Positions 1-9,055 are shown, numbered from the stretch's first letter. The stretch: 64,000 bases of DNA from Streptomyces gobiensis (GCF_021216675.1 NZ_CP086120.1:186001-250000); one strand, 5' to 3'. Numbers and translations: made by a program. Notes: a model not told the origin generated them from the sequence alone.

Positions 1-1
1 C

Positions 2-1195
2 GAGGACCCGCGAGTCGTCGGCTCGTTCAGGCTCCATCGGCGGCTGGGCGCGGGCGGTATGGGCGTGGTGTATCTCGGCTCGGACCGGCGTGGGCAGCGG
101 GTGGCCCTGAAGGTGATCCGGCCGGACCTCGCCGAGGACCAGGAGTTCCGTTCGCGCTTCGCACGCGAGGTATCGGCGGCACGGCGGATCCGTGGTGGCT
201 GCACGGCCCGGCTGGTGGCGGCCGATCTGGACGCGGACCGGCCGTGGTTCGCCACCCAGTATGTGCCGGGGCCTTCACTGCATGACAAGGTGAACGAGGG
301 CGGGCCACTGCCCCCGGCACAGGTCGCCGCCATCGGTGCGGCGCTCACCGAGGGGCTTGTGGCGGTGCACGAGGCCGGGGTGGTGCACCGGGACTTGAAA
401 CCGTCCAACATCCTCCTCTCGCCCAAGGGTCCGCGCATCATCGACTTCGGTATCGCCTGGGCAACGGGCGCGAGCACGCTGACCCATGTGGGTACGGCGG
501 TCGGGTCGCCCGGGTTTCTCGCGCCTGAGCAGGTGCGGGGGGCGGCGGTGACGCCGGCGACGGACGTCTTCTCGCTGGGCGCGACGCTGGCGTACGCGGC
601 GACGGCTGACTCACCCTTCGGGCAGGGCAGTTCCGAGGTGATGCTGTACCGCGTGGTGCACGAGGAGCCCCAGCTGCAGTCGGTGCCCGCGGCGTTGGCA
701 CCCATCGTGCACGCGTGTCTGGCGAAGTCGCCGGAGGACCGGCCGAGCACGCTGCAGTTGTCGTTGCGGCTCAAGGAGATCGCGGCGCGGGAGGCGCGGG
801 GGCTGCCGGAAGGCGGGGCGGCGGGGGCTCGGCCGAGTGACCCTGGGCGCCGTGCCCAGGAACCCACGGAGCGGGCGGCGGCTCCCCGGACGCCCGCGGC
901 GCCGCGGGCGTCGACGCCTCGCCCGGCGCCGCGCACGGCGCCGCGCACGGCGCCGCGCACGGGTTCCACCCGGGGGCGTGGCGGGCGCCCGGCAGCCCGC
1001 ACGGGGGGCCGACCGCCGGCCCGGAACGGGCGGCGCCCTTCGCCCGGGCCGGACCGCAGGCTGCTGCGGCAGCGGCTGGTCGTCTTTGTCACCGTCACGC
1101 TGCTGGTGGCGCTGGGGATCGCGGCGGCACAGGGCTGCCAGGGGCCGGCCCGTAGTCTGCCCGCGCTGACGGTGCCGGTGTCCGCGGCGGGGTGA
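2..1195 (+). CDS. Membrane-anchored Ser/Thr protein kinase (5' partial)
   Basis: Hanks-type Ser/Thr kinase whose start lies before the window; 397 codons are present. The open frame runs from base 2 and already contains the glycine-rich loop LGAGGMGVVYLG, so an ATG at 59 would cut the nucleotide-binding loop and is not the start. The invariant lysine (VALK), catalytic loop HRDLKPSN, DFG and an APE-type motif (LAPEQV) are all present, so the kinase should be active. After about residue 270 comes an Ala/Pro/Arg-rich linker with an exact 12-bp triplicate (bases 925-960), then one membrane helix near residues 359-377 and a short Ser/Ala-rich tail. There are no PASTA repeats, so the ligand is unknown. 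The kinase domain should lie on the cytoplasmic side. Confidence 0.9.
   Translation, partial: EDPRVVGSFRLHRRLGAGGMGVVYLGSDRRGQRVALKVIRPDLAEDQEFRSRFAREVSAARRIRGGCTARLVAADLDADRPWFATQYVPGPSLHDKVNEGGPLPPAQVAAIGAALTEGLVAVHEAGVVHRDLKPSNILLSPKGPRIIDFGIAWATGASTLTHVGTAVGSPGFLAPEQVRGAAVTPATDVFSLGATLAYAATADSPFGQGSSEVMLYRVVHEEPQLQSVPAALAPIVHACLAKSPEDRPSTLQLSLRLKEIAAREARGLPEGGAAGARPSDPGRRAQEPTERAAAPRTPAAPRASTPRPAPRTAPRTAPRTGSTRGRGGRPAARTGGRPPARNGRRPSPGPDRRLLRQRLVVFVTVTLLVALGIAAAQGCQGPARSLPALTVPVSAAG
925..960 (+). repeat. 12-bp in-frame tandem repeat, 3 copies
   Basis: Three perfect copies of GGCGCCGCGCAC encode an Ala-Pro-Arg-Thr repeat in the disordered linker of the kinase. The unit is a multiple of three, so copy changes alter linker length but not frame. 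Confidence 0.9.
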
Positions 1196-1350
1196 CATTC
1201 GCTGTGCGCTTGGCTGCGCCGCCTGGGTGGGGTTCCCCGTGTCCCGCCCCTTTCCGGCTGTGCCGATGTGCGGCTGCGCCGCGTGGCGGGCTCCGCCCCG
1301 GGTGCGGGGTGCTGGGGGTGGGTTTCCCCAATTCCCGCCCCTTCCCGTAA

Positions 1351-1453
1351 CCGGGGCTTCGCCCCGGGCCCCGGGGTTGGCCCGGTGCGGGCCGGTGGCC
1401 GGGTGTTGTGCCCACCCGTTCCGCCCCTCGGGCGGCCCGAGTGCCCACAACAC
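1351..1453 (+). repeat. Dispersed extragenic repeat, copy A
   Basis: The intergenic space between the convergent kinase and methyltransferase genes (1196-1489) holds a hairpin (CCGGGGC-TTC-GCCCCGG, 1351-1367), a GC-rich block, and an inverted pair GTGTTGTG (1403-1410) / CACAACAC (1446-1453) around a smaller CCGCCC/GGGCGG hairpin. The same modules in the same order recur in opposite orientation at 48706-48858. The hairpins probably also end transcription of the flanking genes. Confidence 0.7.
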
Positions 1454-1489
1454 AGTGGCGGCCCGGCGCTGGGAGGCGGGAGGACGCCG

Positions 1490-2302
1490 TTAGAGAGGGG
1501 TGGTGCCCAGAGCGTAGAAGGCGACTGCGGCGGCGGCGCCTACGTTCAGGGAGTCGACGCCGTGGGCCATCGGGATACGGACCCATTCTTCGGCGGCCAT
1601 CAGAGCACGGGTGGACAGCCCTTCGCCCTCGGCGCCCAGCATCAGGGCGACGCGGGCCAGCCCGCGCGAAGCGGCATCGCCAATGGGCACGGCCTTTTCA
1701 TCAGGGGTGAGGGCGAGCAGGGTGAAGCCCGCCTCCCGGACCGTCTGCAGGCTGTGCGGCCAGCTCTCCAGACGGGCGTACGGCATCGAGAAGACCGCGC
1801 CCATGGAGACCTTGACGGACCGCCGGTAGAGCGGATCGGCGCAGTCCGGGGAGAGCAGGACCGCGTCCATGCCGAGGGCGGCCGCGCTGCGGAAGATGGC
1901 GCCGATGTTCGTATGGTCGTTGACCGATTCCATCACCACGACCCGGTGCGCGGTCGCCAGCAGCTCCGACGGGTCGGTGAGCGGCTTGCGCTGCATCGAG
2001 GCGAGGGCGCCGCGGTGTACGTGATAGCCCGTCACCCGCTCGGCCAGCTCGGGGCTCACGGCGTAGACGGGTGCGGGGACCTCGTCGATGACATCGCGCA
2101 TGACCTCGACCCACTTGGCGGAGAGCAGCATCGACCGCATCTCGTAGCCCGCGTGCCTGGCACGACGGATGACCTTCTCGCCCTCGGCGATGAAGAGGCC
2201 TTCGGCGGGCTCGCGTTTGCGTCTGAGCTCGACATCGGTCAGTCCGGTGTAGTCGCTCAGCCGTGGGTCATCGGGGTTGTCGATGGTGATGAGATCAGCC
2301 AC
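1490..2302 (-). CDS. SpoU/TrmH-family RNA 2'-O-methyltransferase
   Basis: A 270-residue SPOUT-class methyltransferase that should methylate a ribose 2'-OH in tRNA or rRNA with SAM. The three C-terminal SpoU motifs are visible: NIGAIFRSAAALGMD (motif 1 with the conserved Asn and Arg), MLGAEGEGLS (motif 2) and the region ending SLNVGAAAAVAFYAL (motif 3). The N-terminal ~100 residues resemble the substrate-binding extension of TrmH-like enzymes. The start is GTG with only a weak ribosome-binding site. It lies 40 bases downstream of the siroheme synthase gene on the same strand, so the two may be co-transcribed. The exact RNA target cannot be told from sequence. Confidence 0.85.
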   Translation of the reverse strand: MADLITIDNPDDPRLSDYTGLTDVELRRKREPAEGLFIAEGEKVIRRARHAGYEMRSMLLSAKWVEVMRDVIDEVPAPVYAVSPELAERVTGYHVHRGALASMQRKPLTDPSELLATAHRVVVMESVNDHTNIGAIFRSAAALGMDAVLLSPDCADPLYRRSVKVSMGAVFSMPYARLESWPHSLQTVREAGFTLLALTPDEKAVPIGDAASRGLARVALMLGAEGEGLSTRALMAAEEWVRIPMAHGVDSLNVGAAAAVAFYALGTTPL

Positions 2303-2342
2303 AGGGTGATACTGCCTTGTCCGGCTCGAAGTGCCAATGCGG

Positions 2343-3572
2343 TCAGGCGTGGCTCCGGCGTGTGGCCGACGCTACGTTCACCACATCGCCGATGACGATG
2401 ACCGCCGGAGGCCGTACGCCCTCCGCCGTCGCGGTCTCGGCGACCGTGGCGAGGGTGGCGTCCACCCGGCGCTGGGCCGCCATGGTGCCCTCCTGCACGA
2501 TGGCCACCGGGGTTTCGGCGTCCCGGCCGTGGGCGACCAGGGCCTCGGCGATGGCGCCGATACGTTCCACCGCCATCAGCAGAACGAGCGTGCCACGCAG
2601 CTTGGCGAGCGCCGCCCAGTCAACGAGCGAGCGCTCATCGTCGGGGGCGACATGGCCGCTGACCACGGTGAACTCATGGGCGACCCCGCGGTGGGTGACC
2701 GGGATACCGACGGCGCCCGGCACGCTGATGGAGCTGGAGATGCCGGGCACGACGGTGACCGGGACACCGGCCTCGGCCAGCGCCTCGGCCTCCTCCATGC
2801 CCCGGCCGAAGACGAAGGGGTCGCCGCCCTTGAGGCGGACGACGGACTTGCCCGCCTTGGCATGCTCGATCAGGGCGTTGTTGATGGCTTCCTGGGCCAT
2901 GGCCCGGCCATAGGGGATCTTCGCGGCATCGATGACCTCGACATGCGGGGGAAGTTCATCGAGAAGGTCGCGGGGGCCAAGGCGGTCGGCGATCACTACG
3001 TCCGCCTCGGCGAGCAGCCGGCGGCCCCGGACGGTGATCAGGTCCGGGTCGCCGGGGCCCCCGCCGACCAGCGCGACTCCCGCCGTACGGGCCCGGTGCT
3101 GGGGCGCTACGAGGCTGCCGTCGCGGAGGCCCTCGACCACGGCGTCCCGCACGGCGGCGGAGCGGCGCGGGTCACGGCCGGTGAGGACGGCGACGGTGAC
3201 GCCCTCGCTGCGTCCGGTCGCCGGGGTCCAGGCGGTGGCGGCCTCGGCGTCATCGCTGCGGACGCACCAGACGCGGCGCCGCTCGGCTTCGTCGGAGGCG
3301 GCGGCGTTGGCCTCCAGATCGCTGCTGGCGATCAGTGCGTACCAGGCGCCGTCCAGGTCGCCGTCCTGGTAGCCACGGCGCTCCCACTGGATTTCACCCG
3401 CCTCGGCCATGGCCTCCACCGAGGGGGTGGCCGAGGGTGCGATCAGCAGGATGTCGGCGCCCGCGGCGACCAGCGCGGGAAGCCGGCGCTGGGCGACGGT
3501 GCCGCCGCCGACGACGACCACGCGACGTCCGCTCAGGCGCAGTCCGACGGGATACGCGGGGGTGTCCGGCAT
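2343..3572 (-). CDS. cobA: Fused siroheme synthase / uroporphyrinogen-III C-methyltransferase
   Basis: CysG-like fusion of 409 residues. Residues ~1-150 form the NAD-dependent precorrin-2 dehydrogenase/ferrochelatase part (Rossmann motif VVVVGGGTVAQRR). Residues ~165-400 form the SUMT domain, with the GVALVGGGPGDPDLIT start motif, RLKGGDPFVFGRG and the VPGISS loop. It makes precorrin-2 from uroporphyrinogen III, feeding both siroheme and cobalamin. An in-frame ATG at 3635 exists, but ATG 3572 is preceded by AAGGAG (3583-3588, spacing 10) and begins right before the conserved sequence. It heads toward the TrmH gene and lies next to the BluB-CobT fusion and CobL, which places it in a tetrapyrrole/B12 block. 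Confidence 0.9.
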   Translation of the reverse strand: MPDTPAYPVGLRLSGRRVVVVGGGTVAQRRLPALVAAGADILLIAPSATPSVEAMAEAGEIQWERRGYQDGDLDGAWYALIASSDLEANAAASDEAERRRVWCVRSDDAEAATAWTPATGRSEGVTVAVLTGRDPRRSAAVRDAVVEGLRDGSLVAPQHRARTAGVALVGGGPGDPDLITVRGRRLLAEADVVIADRLGPRDLLDELPPHVEVIDAAKIPYGRAMAQEAINNALIEHAKAGKSVVRLKGGDPFVFGRGMEEAEALAEAGVPVTVVPGISSSISVPGAVGIPVTHRGVAHEFTVVSGHVAPDDERSLVDWAALAKLRGTLVLLMAVERIGAIAEALVAHGRDAETPVAIVQEGTMAAQRRVDATLATVAETATAEGVRPPAVIVIGDVVNVASATRRSHA

Positions 3573-3656
3573 GACGGTGCGGCTCCTTGGGCGCTGGTGC
3601 TGGCCGCTGCGACGACGAAGCGGTGTTATGGGCACACTGTAAAGGTCGGGCGGGGG

Positions 3657-6600
3657 TCAGTTCTTCTCGGTGACGCCCGCCGAGTCAAAGGTGGCGACCT
3701 CGTGCATCGCACGCGCGGCGCTCTGCACCACCGGCAGGGCCAGCAGGGCGCCAGTGCCCTCGCCCAGCCGGAGATCGAGGTCGACCAGTGGACGCAGGCC
3801 CAGCTTGGTCAGCGCCGCCACATGGCCCGGCTCCGCGCTGCGGTGGCCCGCGATACACGCCGCCAGCGCCTCCGGGGCGATCGCCCGCGCGACCAGCGCC
3901 GCGGCTCCCGCGCTGACGCCGTCCAGGATGACCGGTGTACGCAGTGAGGCACCGCCGAGAATCAGACCGATGATGGCGGCGTGCTCCAGGCCGCCGATCG
4001 CGGCGAGGACACCGATGGGGTCGGCGGGATCCGGCTGGTGGAGTTCGAGCGCGCGACGCACGATATCGACCTTACGGGCGTGCATCTCGTCATTGATGCC
4101 GGTGCCCCGTCCGGTCACCTCAGCCGGGTCGGAGCCGGTATACACCGAGATCAGGGCGGCCGAGACGGTGGTGTTGGCGATGCCCATCTCGCCGGTGAGC
4201 AGCGCCTTGTTGCCCGCCGCGACCAGATCGCGGGCGGTCTCGATGCCCACCTCGATGGCGCGCAGCACCTCTTCCCGCTCCAGCGCGGGTCCGAGGGTGA
4301 AGTCCGCCGTGCCGGGCCGGACCTTGCGCGGCAGCAGCCCGGGGGTGCTGGGCAGTTCGCCCGCGACGCCGACATCGACGACACAGACCTCGGCGCCGAC
4401 CTGGTTGGCGAAGGCGTTGCAGACGGCGCCGCCACCGAGGAAGTTGGCGACCATCTGCGCCGTGACCTCCTGCGGCCAAGCGGTGACGCCCTGGCTGTGC
4501 ACCCCGTGGTCACCGGCGAAGATAGCGACGGCCGCGGGCTCCGGAATCGGTGGCGGGCACTGCCGCGAAAGGCCGCTGAGCTGTGCGGAGATGATCTCCA
4601 GCATGCCCAGCGCACCCGGGGGCTTGGTCATCCGCTTCTGCCGCTCCCAGGCCTCGCCCAGTGCCTTGGCGTCCAGTGGGCGGATGCCCTCCAGCGTCTC
4701 GGCCAGCAGATCGTGCGGCTCGGCGCCGGGCAGGGCGCGGCGGCCGTAGGACTCCTCGTGGACGACCCAGGACAGCGGGCGGCGCTTGGACCACCCGGCC
4801 TGCATCAGCTCGGGCTCCTGCGGGAACGCGTCGACGTATCCGACGCACAGATAGGCAACGACCTCCAGGTGCCCCGGCAGGCCGAGCGCGCGGACCATCT
4901 CGCGCTCGTCGAAGAAGCTGACCCAGCCGACGCCCAGGCCCTCGGCGCGGGCGGCGAGCCAGAGGTTCTCGACGGCCAGCGCGGAGGAGTACGGCGCCAT
5001 CTGCGGCTGGGTGTGACGGCCGAGGGTGTGGCGGCCGCCGCGGGTGGGGTCGGCGGTGACGACGATATTGACCGGGGTATCGAGGATCGCCTCGATCTTC
5101 AGTTCCTTGAACTGCTTGGCGCGGGCCTTGGGCAGCGACTTGGCGTAGGCCTCACGCTGCCGGGTGGCCAGCTCGTGCATCGTCCGGCGGGTCTCCCCGG
5201 AGCGGATGATGACGAAGTCCCAGGGCTGGGAGTGCCCGACGCTGGGCGCGGTGTGGGCCGCCTCCAGAACGCGCAGCAGCACCTCATGGGGGATGGGATC
5301 GGGCCGGAAGCCGTTGCGGATGTCGCGTCGCTCGCGCATCACCCGGTGCAGCGCTTCCCGTTCGGCCTCGGGGTATCCGGGAGCGGGGGGCGAGGGCTCG
5401 GTCGGCTCTGCGGGCTCGGCGGGCTGTGCCGCGGGCTCGGCGGGCTGCTCGGGAGGGCCGGGGGGCCCGGCGGCCTCCGTGGCTTCGGCGGACTTGGGGC
5501 TCTCGGGCACCGGCTGCGGGGTGCCTTCAGCGGGGGTGCGCTCAGCCGGGGTGTTCAACAGCGCGGCGTCCTCGGAGCGCGGGGCGGGTACGACCTGTAC
5601 CCCGGCGGGTGGGGTCGCGGGGACGGCCGCCGGGTTCTCCTGCGGCTCAGCGGGCTGCGGCTCGTCGGGCTCGCTGGGCTGGGTCTGGGCGGCGGGGGCC
5701 TGGGCGGGAACGGGTACGGCTTCCATGATCTGGGGCCCCGCCCCGGGCACGGCGGCGACGGCGAGTTGGGGCTCGGCCGCAACGGGGGCGGGCCCGGACT
5801 GGGCGTCGGCCGGGGTCTCGGCGGCCACGGGAGGCGCCGGGTTCAGCGGCTCCTCGGTGGCCGCGGGAGGCTCGGCGGCGGCCGGGGCGGGGGCGGGTTG
5901 CGGTGGCTCCGGCGCGGGCTGCTGAGCGGCCATGGGCGGCACCGGTACGGCCTCGGCCGCAGGCGCGGGCTCGGCCGCCGGTACGGGCTCGGCCGCCGGT
6001 ACGGGCTCGGCCGCCGGTACGGGCTCGGCCGCCGGTACGGGCTGGGCAGCAGGCGTGGGCTCTGCCGCCTCCGGGCTGGGCGGCGGGGTCTCGGACGGCG
6101 TGTGGTCGACCGTTTCTGCTGAGGTCGCAGGCGGGGCTTCGGCGTGCCAGGCGCCTGGCTGCGGTGGCAGTGCGCCCAGCTGAGGGGCGGGCAGCGGCGC
6201 CGATTCCTCCGGTGCCGGGGCGGCAGCCTCCGCCGCGGCGGGCGGCGCGGCGGGCTCCTCGTGTGCGACGTCCAGGTACTCGGGGCCGGCGGTGGGCGGC
6301 CCCGGCTGCCGGACGGGCGCGTGCGCTTCGGGTCCGGGCATGGCGGGCGGCGGGCTGGCCGCCGCGCTGGGGCCACGGTCGGCGAGCGAACGTACCGCGC
6401 CGGACTGTTCCGGCACGGGCGGGCCGAGGTGCAGCGGACGGCGCGGTGCGGCACCAGGCGGTGTGCGGACAGCGCCGTAGTCAAGGGACCCGGAGTCACG
6501 TCCCTCGGTCTCATGCGCTCCCGGCACCGAACCGGCGGGCGACTGCTGGCCGGGGTCGCTCCAGGGGCCCTGGGTGCCGGGCATCAGGAGCAGATCGTCC

Positions 6601-6731
6601 TCATCCGCTGCCGCACCGCCGGCGGCCGGGTCCGCGAAGTACGCGCCGGGAGCCGGTACGCCCGGCTGCTCCGGCTGTGCGCCTGCGCTCTCCGGCTGTC
6701 CCTCGCCCGGGACCTGGCCGGTGTCAGTCAT
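3657..6731 (-). CDS. cobT: BluB-like nitroreductase fused to CobT (DMB phosphoribosyltransferase)
   Basis: A 1024-residue multidomain protein. Residues ~1-450 are Pro/Ala/Glu-rich low complexity, including a perfect 18-bp x4 repeat. Residues ~455-660 are a flavin nitroreductase of the BluB type (ERRDIRNGF start, GHSQPWDFV, GLGVGWVSFF), which would make 5,6-dimethylbenzimidazole from reduced FMN. Residues ~675-1024 are nicotinate-nucleotide:DMB phosphoribosyltransferase (GDHGVHSQGVTAWP, GEMGIANTT, GTGINDEMHARK, and LRLGEGTGA with the catalytic Glu near 992). One polypeptide would therefore make the lower ligand of B12 and activate it. ATG 6731 is chosen because GAGGGG precedes it; earlier in-frame codons lack a site. 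No cobalamin riboswitch was recognised upstream. Confidence 0.88.
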   Translation of the reverse strand: MTDTGQVPGEGQPESAGAQPEQPGVPAPGAYFADPAAGGAAADEDDLLLMPGTQGPWSDPGQQSPAGSVPGAHETEGRDSGSLDYGAVRTPPGAAPRRPLHLGPPVPEQSGAVRSLADRGPSAAASPPPAMPGPEAHAPVRQPGPPTAGPEYLDVAHEEPAAPPAAAEAAAPAPEESAPLPAPQLGALPPQPGAWHAEAPPATSAETVDHTPSETPPPSPEAAEPTPAAQPVPAAEPVPAAEPVPAAEPVPAAEPAPAAEAVPVPPMAAQQPAPEPPQPAPAPAAAEPPAATEEPLNPAPPVAAETPADAQSGPAPVAAEPQLAVAAVPGAGPQIMEAVPVPAQAPAAQTQPSEPDEPQPAEPQENPAAVPATPPAGVQVVPAPRSEDAALLNTPAERTPAEGTPQPVPESPKSAEATEAAGPPGPPEQPAEPAAQPAEPAEPTEPSPPAPGYPEAEREALHRVMRERRDIRNGFRPDPIPHEVLLRVLEAAHTAPSVGHSQPWDFVIIRSGETRRTMHELATRQREAYAKSLPKARAKQFKELKIEAILDTPVNIVVTADPTRGGRHTLGRHTQPQMAPYSSALAVENLWLAARAEGLGVGWVSFFDEREMVRALGLPGHLEVVAYLCVGYVDAFPQEPELMQAGWSKRRPLSWVVHEESYGRRALPGAEPHDLLAETLEGIRPLDAKALGEAWERQKRMTKPPGALGMLEIISAQLSGLSRQCPPPIPEPAAVAIFAGDHGVHSQGVTAWPQEVTAQMVANFLGGGAVCNAFANQVGAEVCVVDVGVAGELPSTPGLLPRKVRPGTADFTLGPALEREEVLRAIEVGIETARDLVAAGNKALLTGEMGIANTTVSAALISVYTGSDPAEVTGRGTGINDEMHARKVDIVRRALELHQPDPADPIGVLAAIGGLEHAAIIGLILGGASLRTPVILDGVSAGAAALVARAIAPEALAACIAGHRSAEPGHVAALTKLGLRPLVDLDLRLGEGTGALLALPVVQSAARAMHEVATFDSAGVTEKN
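5971..6042 (-). repeat. 18-bp tandem repeat, 4 perfect copies
   Basis: Four identical 18-mers (5971-5988, 5989-6006, 6007-6024, 6025-6042) inside the low-complexity N-terminal arm of the BluB-CobT gene encode repeated Pro-Ala-Ala-Glu-Pro-Val. The unit keeps frame, so copy changes would only alter arm length. Confidence 0.95.
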
Positions 6732-6863
6732 GCGTACCCCTCGCCCATCGGTAGTGCTCCTTCCAGCCCCGGCGGGACCTACGCGCCTCCCGTAGAGAAG
6801 AACGAGCGTGCACAGCACGCGGTACGTCTCCCCGCCTACACCATCCCGACATTGTCGACATAG

Positions 6864-6954
6864 CGTCAACCCCGGTTGGTGGCACAACAGTCCATCAGCC
6901 TACCCGGGACGTCAGGCCGCACCAGCCATGGGTGCACGAGTGACCCCGGTTGGT
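6864..6954 (-). promoter_or_regulatory. Putative cobT promoter region with 12-bp direct repeat
   Basis: Upstream of the cobT start, the minus strand carries a TTGACG hexamer (plus-strand 6864-6869) followed after about 18 bases by GATGGT, and a palindrome TGTCGACA (6853-6860). The 12-mer ACCCCGGTTGGT occurs twice (6869-6880 and 6943-6954) and could be a regulator site. No B12-box core was found. This is a weak, pattern-based call. Confidence 0.3.
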
Positions 6955-6975
6955 CACGCTTCGCTCCGCGAAAGA

Positions 6976-8271
6976 TCACATACGGCTGCCGGACAGCAAG
7001 AAGACAACGGAGCGTTCACGCTCGGTCCACTGCGCCGTGTGCCCGGTCTGCCCGGTGTACTCGGTGTTCAGCTCCACCGACTGCAGCAGCGCGCACTCCA
7101 CGGTGTATCCGCCGTCAGCGAGCACCCTGCCAATCCCTTCGGCCTCATCCCGGGTGGTGGCGTGGGTGACAATGCACTCGGGGCGCCGGTCGGCGCAGGC
7201 CGCTACGGTACGCAGGCCCCCGCCGCCGATGCGCACCACATCGGGCTCGGGGAGGTTCTCCAGCACCTGCGGGGCGCCACCGTGCACGACCTGAAGCTGA
7301 GCACCGAAGCGGCGGGCGGCAGCGGTGGTGCGGGCGCAGGCGTCGGCGTTACGGTCAACGGCGATCACAGCCGCGCCGAACCGGGCAGCCGCCACCGCGG
7401 TGGCGCCGCTGCCCGCGCCAATATCCCAGACCAGATCGCCGATACGGGGACCAAGCCGGGCGAGCTGGGCGGCGCGCAGCTGAACGGATTCCCCAACAGT
7501 CCCGGCGCTGACGCCCGCAGGTGCTCCGGCGTACTCCCCCACCGGCTGCGCCCAGCCGCGCGGTGCGTCCGGATAGCCGGGGTGGTGCGCGGCGAGCCAC
7601 CCTCCCCCGGACGCGGCGGCCTGGGCGGACCCCCGGCCCTGCACGGTGCCGGAGGGCGCACCGGCGCCATGGCCGCCGACGACGATGACGATATTGGGGT
7701 CCCGCCAGATGTGGTCGGCGGCCTTGTCGGATGTGAGGACGGTGATCCGTTCCTGTGCGGTGCCCAGTGCCTCACAGATGACGAAGGTGCGGTGCACCCC
7801 GGCGAGCAGCAGGGCGAGTTCGGCCGGTCCCGCTCCCGGTGAGGTGAGGACGGCGACCTTGGTATGTGCCCGGCAGACATTGACGGCCCGGCGCAGGGTG
7901 CGGCTGTGGGCCACCACGATCTGGGCGTCATCCCAGGGCATTCCGGCACGGGCGAAGGCGGCGGCGACCGCCGACACAGCGGGGACGACCTCGACCTCGA
8001 GTCCGTGTTCGGGCGCCCGCAGGGTGCGTACGACCCCGAAGAAACCCGGGTCACCGTCGGCCAGCACCACCGCGGTGCCCCGGTGCTGCGCGATCCGCTG
8101 AGCGGCGAGGGAGACACTGCCCAGCCGGATCCGTTCAGCCCCCGGCGGCACCTCGGGCATTGCCAGATGGTGGGCGGCCCCCGCGACGAGGGTGGCCGCG
8201 CCGAGCGCGGCACGGGCGGCACCGGTCAGCGGCGAGCCGTCCCACCCGATCACGGTGACACGGTCGGCCAT
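6976..8271 (-). CDS. cobL: Precorrin-6Y C5,15-methyltransferase (decarboxylating), CbiE-CbiT fusion
   Basis: CobL-type bifunctional enzyme, 431 residues. The N-terminal half is a tetrapyrrole methylase of the CbiE type (VTVIGWDGSPLT start, VVLADGDPGFFG, PAVSAVAAAFARAGMPWDDA). The C-terminal half is a class I SAM methyltransferase of the CbiT type (GDLVWDIGAGSGATAVAAA, AVDRNADAC). It methylates C5 and C15 and decarboxylates precorrin-6Y in cobalamin synthesis. ATG 8271 is used because AGGAG lies 10 bases upstream and the product then starts at the conserved VTVIG strand; a longer frame to 8415 would overlap the next gene. It is the first gene of the cobL-cobT-cobA run, with about 240 bases between it and cobT. 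Confidence 0.9.
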   Translation of the reverse strand: MADRVTVIGWDGSPLTGAARAALGAATLVAGAAHHLAMPEVPPGAERIRLGSVSLAAQRIAQHRGTAVVLADGDPGFFGVVRTLRAPEHGLEVEVVPAVSAVAAAFARAGMPWDDAQIVVAHSRTLRRAVNVCRAHTKVAVLTSPGAGPAELALLLAGVHRTFVICEALGTAQERITVLTSDKAADHIWRDPNIVIVVGGHGAGAPSGTVQGRGSAQAAASGGGWLAAHHPGYPDAPRGWAQPVGEYAGAPAGVSAGTVGESVQLRAAQLARLGPRIGDLVWDIGAGSGATAVAAARFGAAVIAVDRNADACARTTAAARRFGAQLQVVHGGAPQVLENLPEPDVVRIGGGGLRTVAACADRRPECIVTHATTRDEAEGIGRVLADGGYTVECALLQSVELNTEYTGQTGHTAQWTERERSVVFLLSGSRM

Positions 8272-8356
8272 CGGCGGGACTCTCCTGGGCTCGTCGCAGG
8301 TCGGGGGCGCCAGTGAGACTACCTCCCGCCGCCGTTCCGCTCGTCCCCGGGTGCGG

Positions 8357-8995
8357 TCAGTTCCAGTCGGCGTACGGTGTGTAGCTGCCCAGCTCGGCCG
8401 ACTGCTCGGCGACACCGTCGAGGTCCTCGGGGATCAGGCTCCATACGATCAGGTCGGTACGGATATCCGTCCAGCCACCGTCCTCGGTACGGCTGCGCGC
8501 TATCCAGGCGTTGCGCAGCACGCCCTCGCTGATACAGCCGATCCGCTGAGCGACCTGCTGGGAGGCGGTGTTGTCGGCGGCGGTACGCAGTTCCAGACGC
8601 TCGAACTTCTGGTCCTGGAAGAGCCACCCCGCGACCGCGAGCACCGACTCGGACGCATAGCCCTCGCCGCGCGCCCAGGGCGCGACGACATAGATGGCCT
8701 CGGTGGCCAGGGTGCGCCAGTCGGCGTTCTTCAGCTGGACGGTGCCTACCAGTCGCTGAGTGAGGAATTCGGTGACGGCGAAGACGATGCCGCGCCCCGT
8801 GGCGCGCTCGGCGGGCGCGCGCCGGGTGATCCACTGTCTGGCGTCATGCTCGGTATACGGGACAGGCGCACTGGTCCAGGCGGTGACGAGCTCATCGTTC
8901 ATCATCTCCGCGAAGGCGGGGATATCCGCTTCCTCGAACGGGCGCAGCACGAGCCGGTCCGTACTGATCGAGATGTCCGGGAAGGTGGAAGTCAT
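8357..8995 (-). CDS. GNAT-family N-acetyltransferase (RimJ/RimL type)
   Basis: A 212-residue acetyltransferase. The N-terminal STDRLVLRPFEEADIPAF is typical of RimJ/RimL-like enzymes, and the acetyl-CoA region is seen around APWARGEGYASESVLAV and the following NTASQQVAQRIG. The substrate is unknown; members act on ribosomal protein N-termini, antibiotics or small amines. ATG 8995 follows GGAG at a spacing of 6; upstream in-frame starts would run through the metQ terminator hairpin, so they are rejected. It is transcribed toward cobL, with 85 bases between. Confidence 0.8.
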   Translation of the reverse strand: MTSTFPDISISTDRLVLRPFEEADIPAFAEMMNDELVTAWTSAPVPYTEHDARQWITRRAPAERATGRGIVFAVTEFLTQRLVGTVQLKNADWRTLATEAIYVVAPWARGEGYASESVLAVAGWLFQDQKFERLELRTAADNTASQQVAQRIGCISEGVLRNAWIARSRTEDGGWTDIRTDLIVWSLIPEDLDGVAEQSAELGSYTPYADWN

Positions 8996-9055
8996 GCGCC
9001 GCTCCATGCCTTTGGGGTCAAGTGCACAGCATGCAGCATTGGCCCGTGGATACGC

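Noticed and set aside
3981..6122. A 713-codon open frame on the plus strand opposite the BluB-CobT gene
   Set aside because: It is Gly/Arg/Leu-rich without family motifs and mirrors a well-supported gene; long antisense frames are expected at this GC content.
6732..6975. Cobalamin riboswitch upstream of cobT
   Set aside because: No B12-box core was found on the coding strand.
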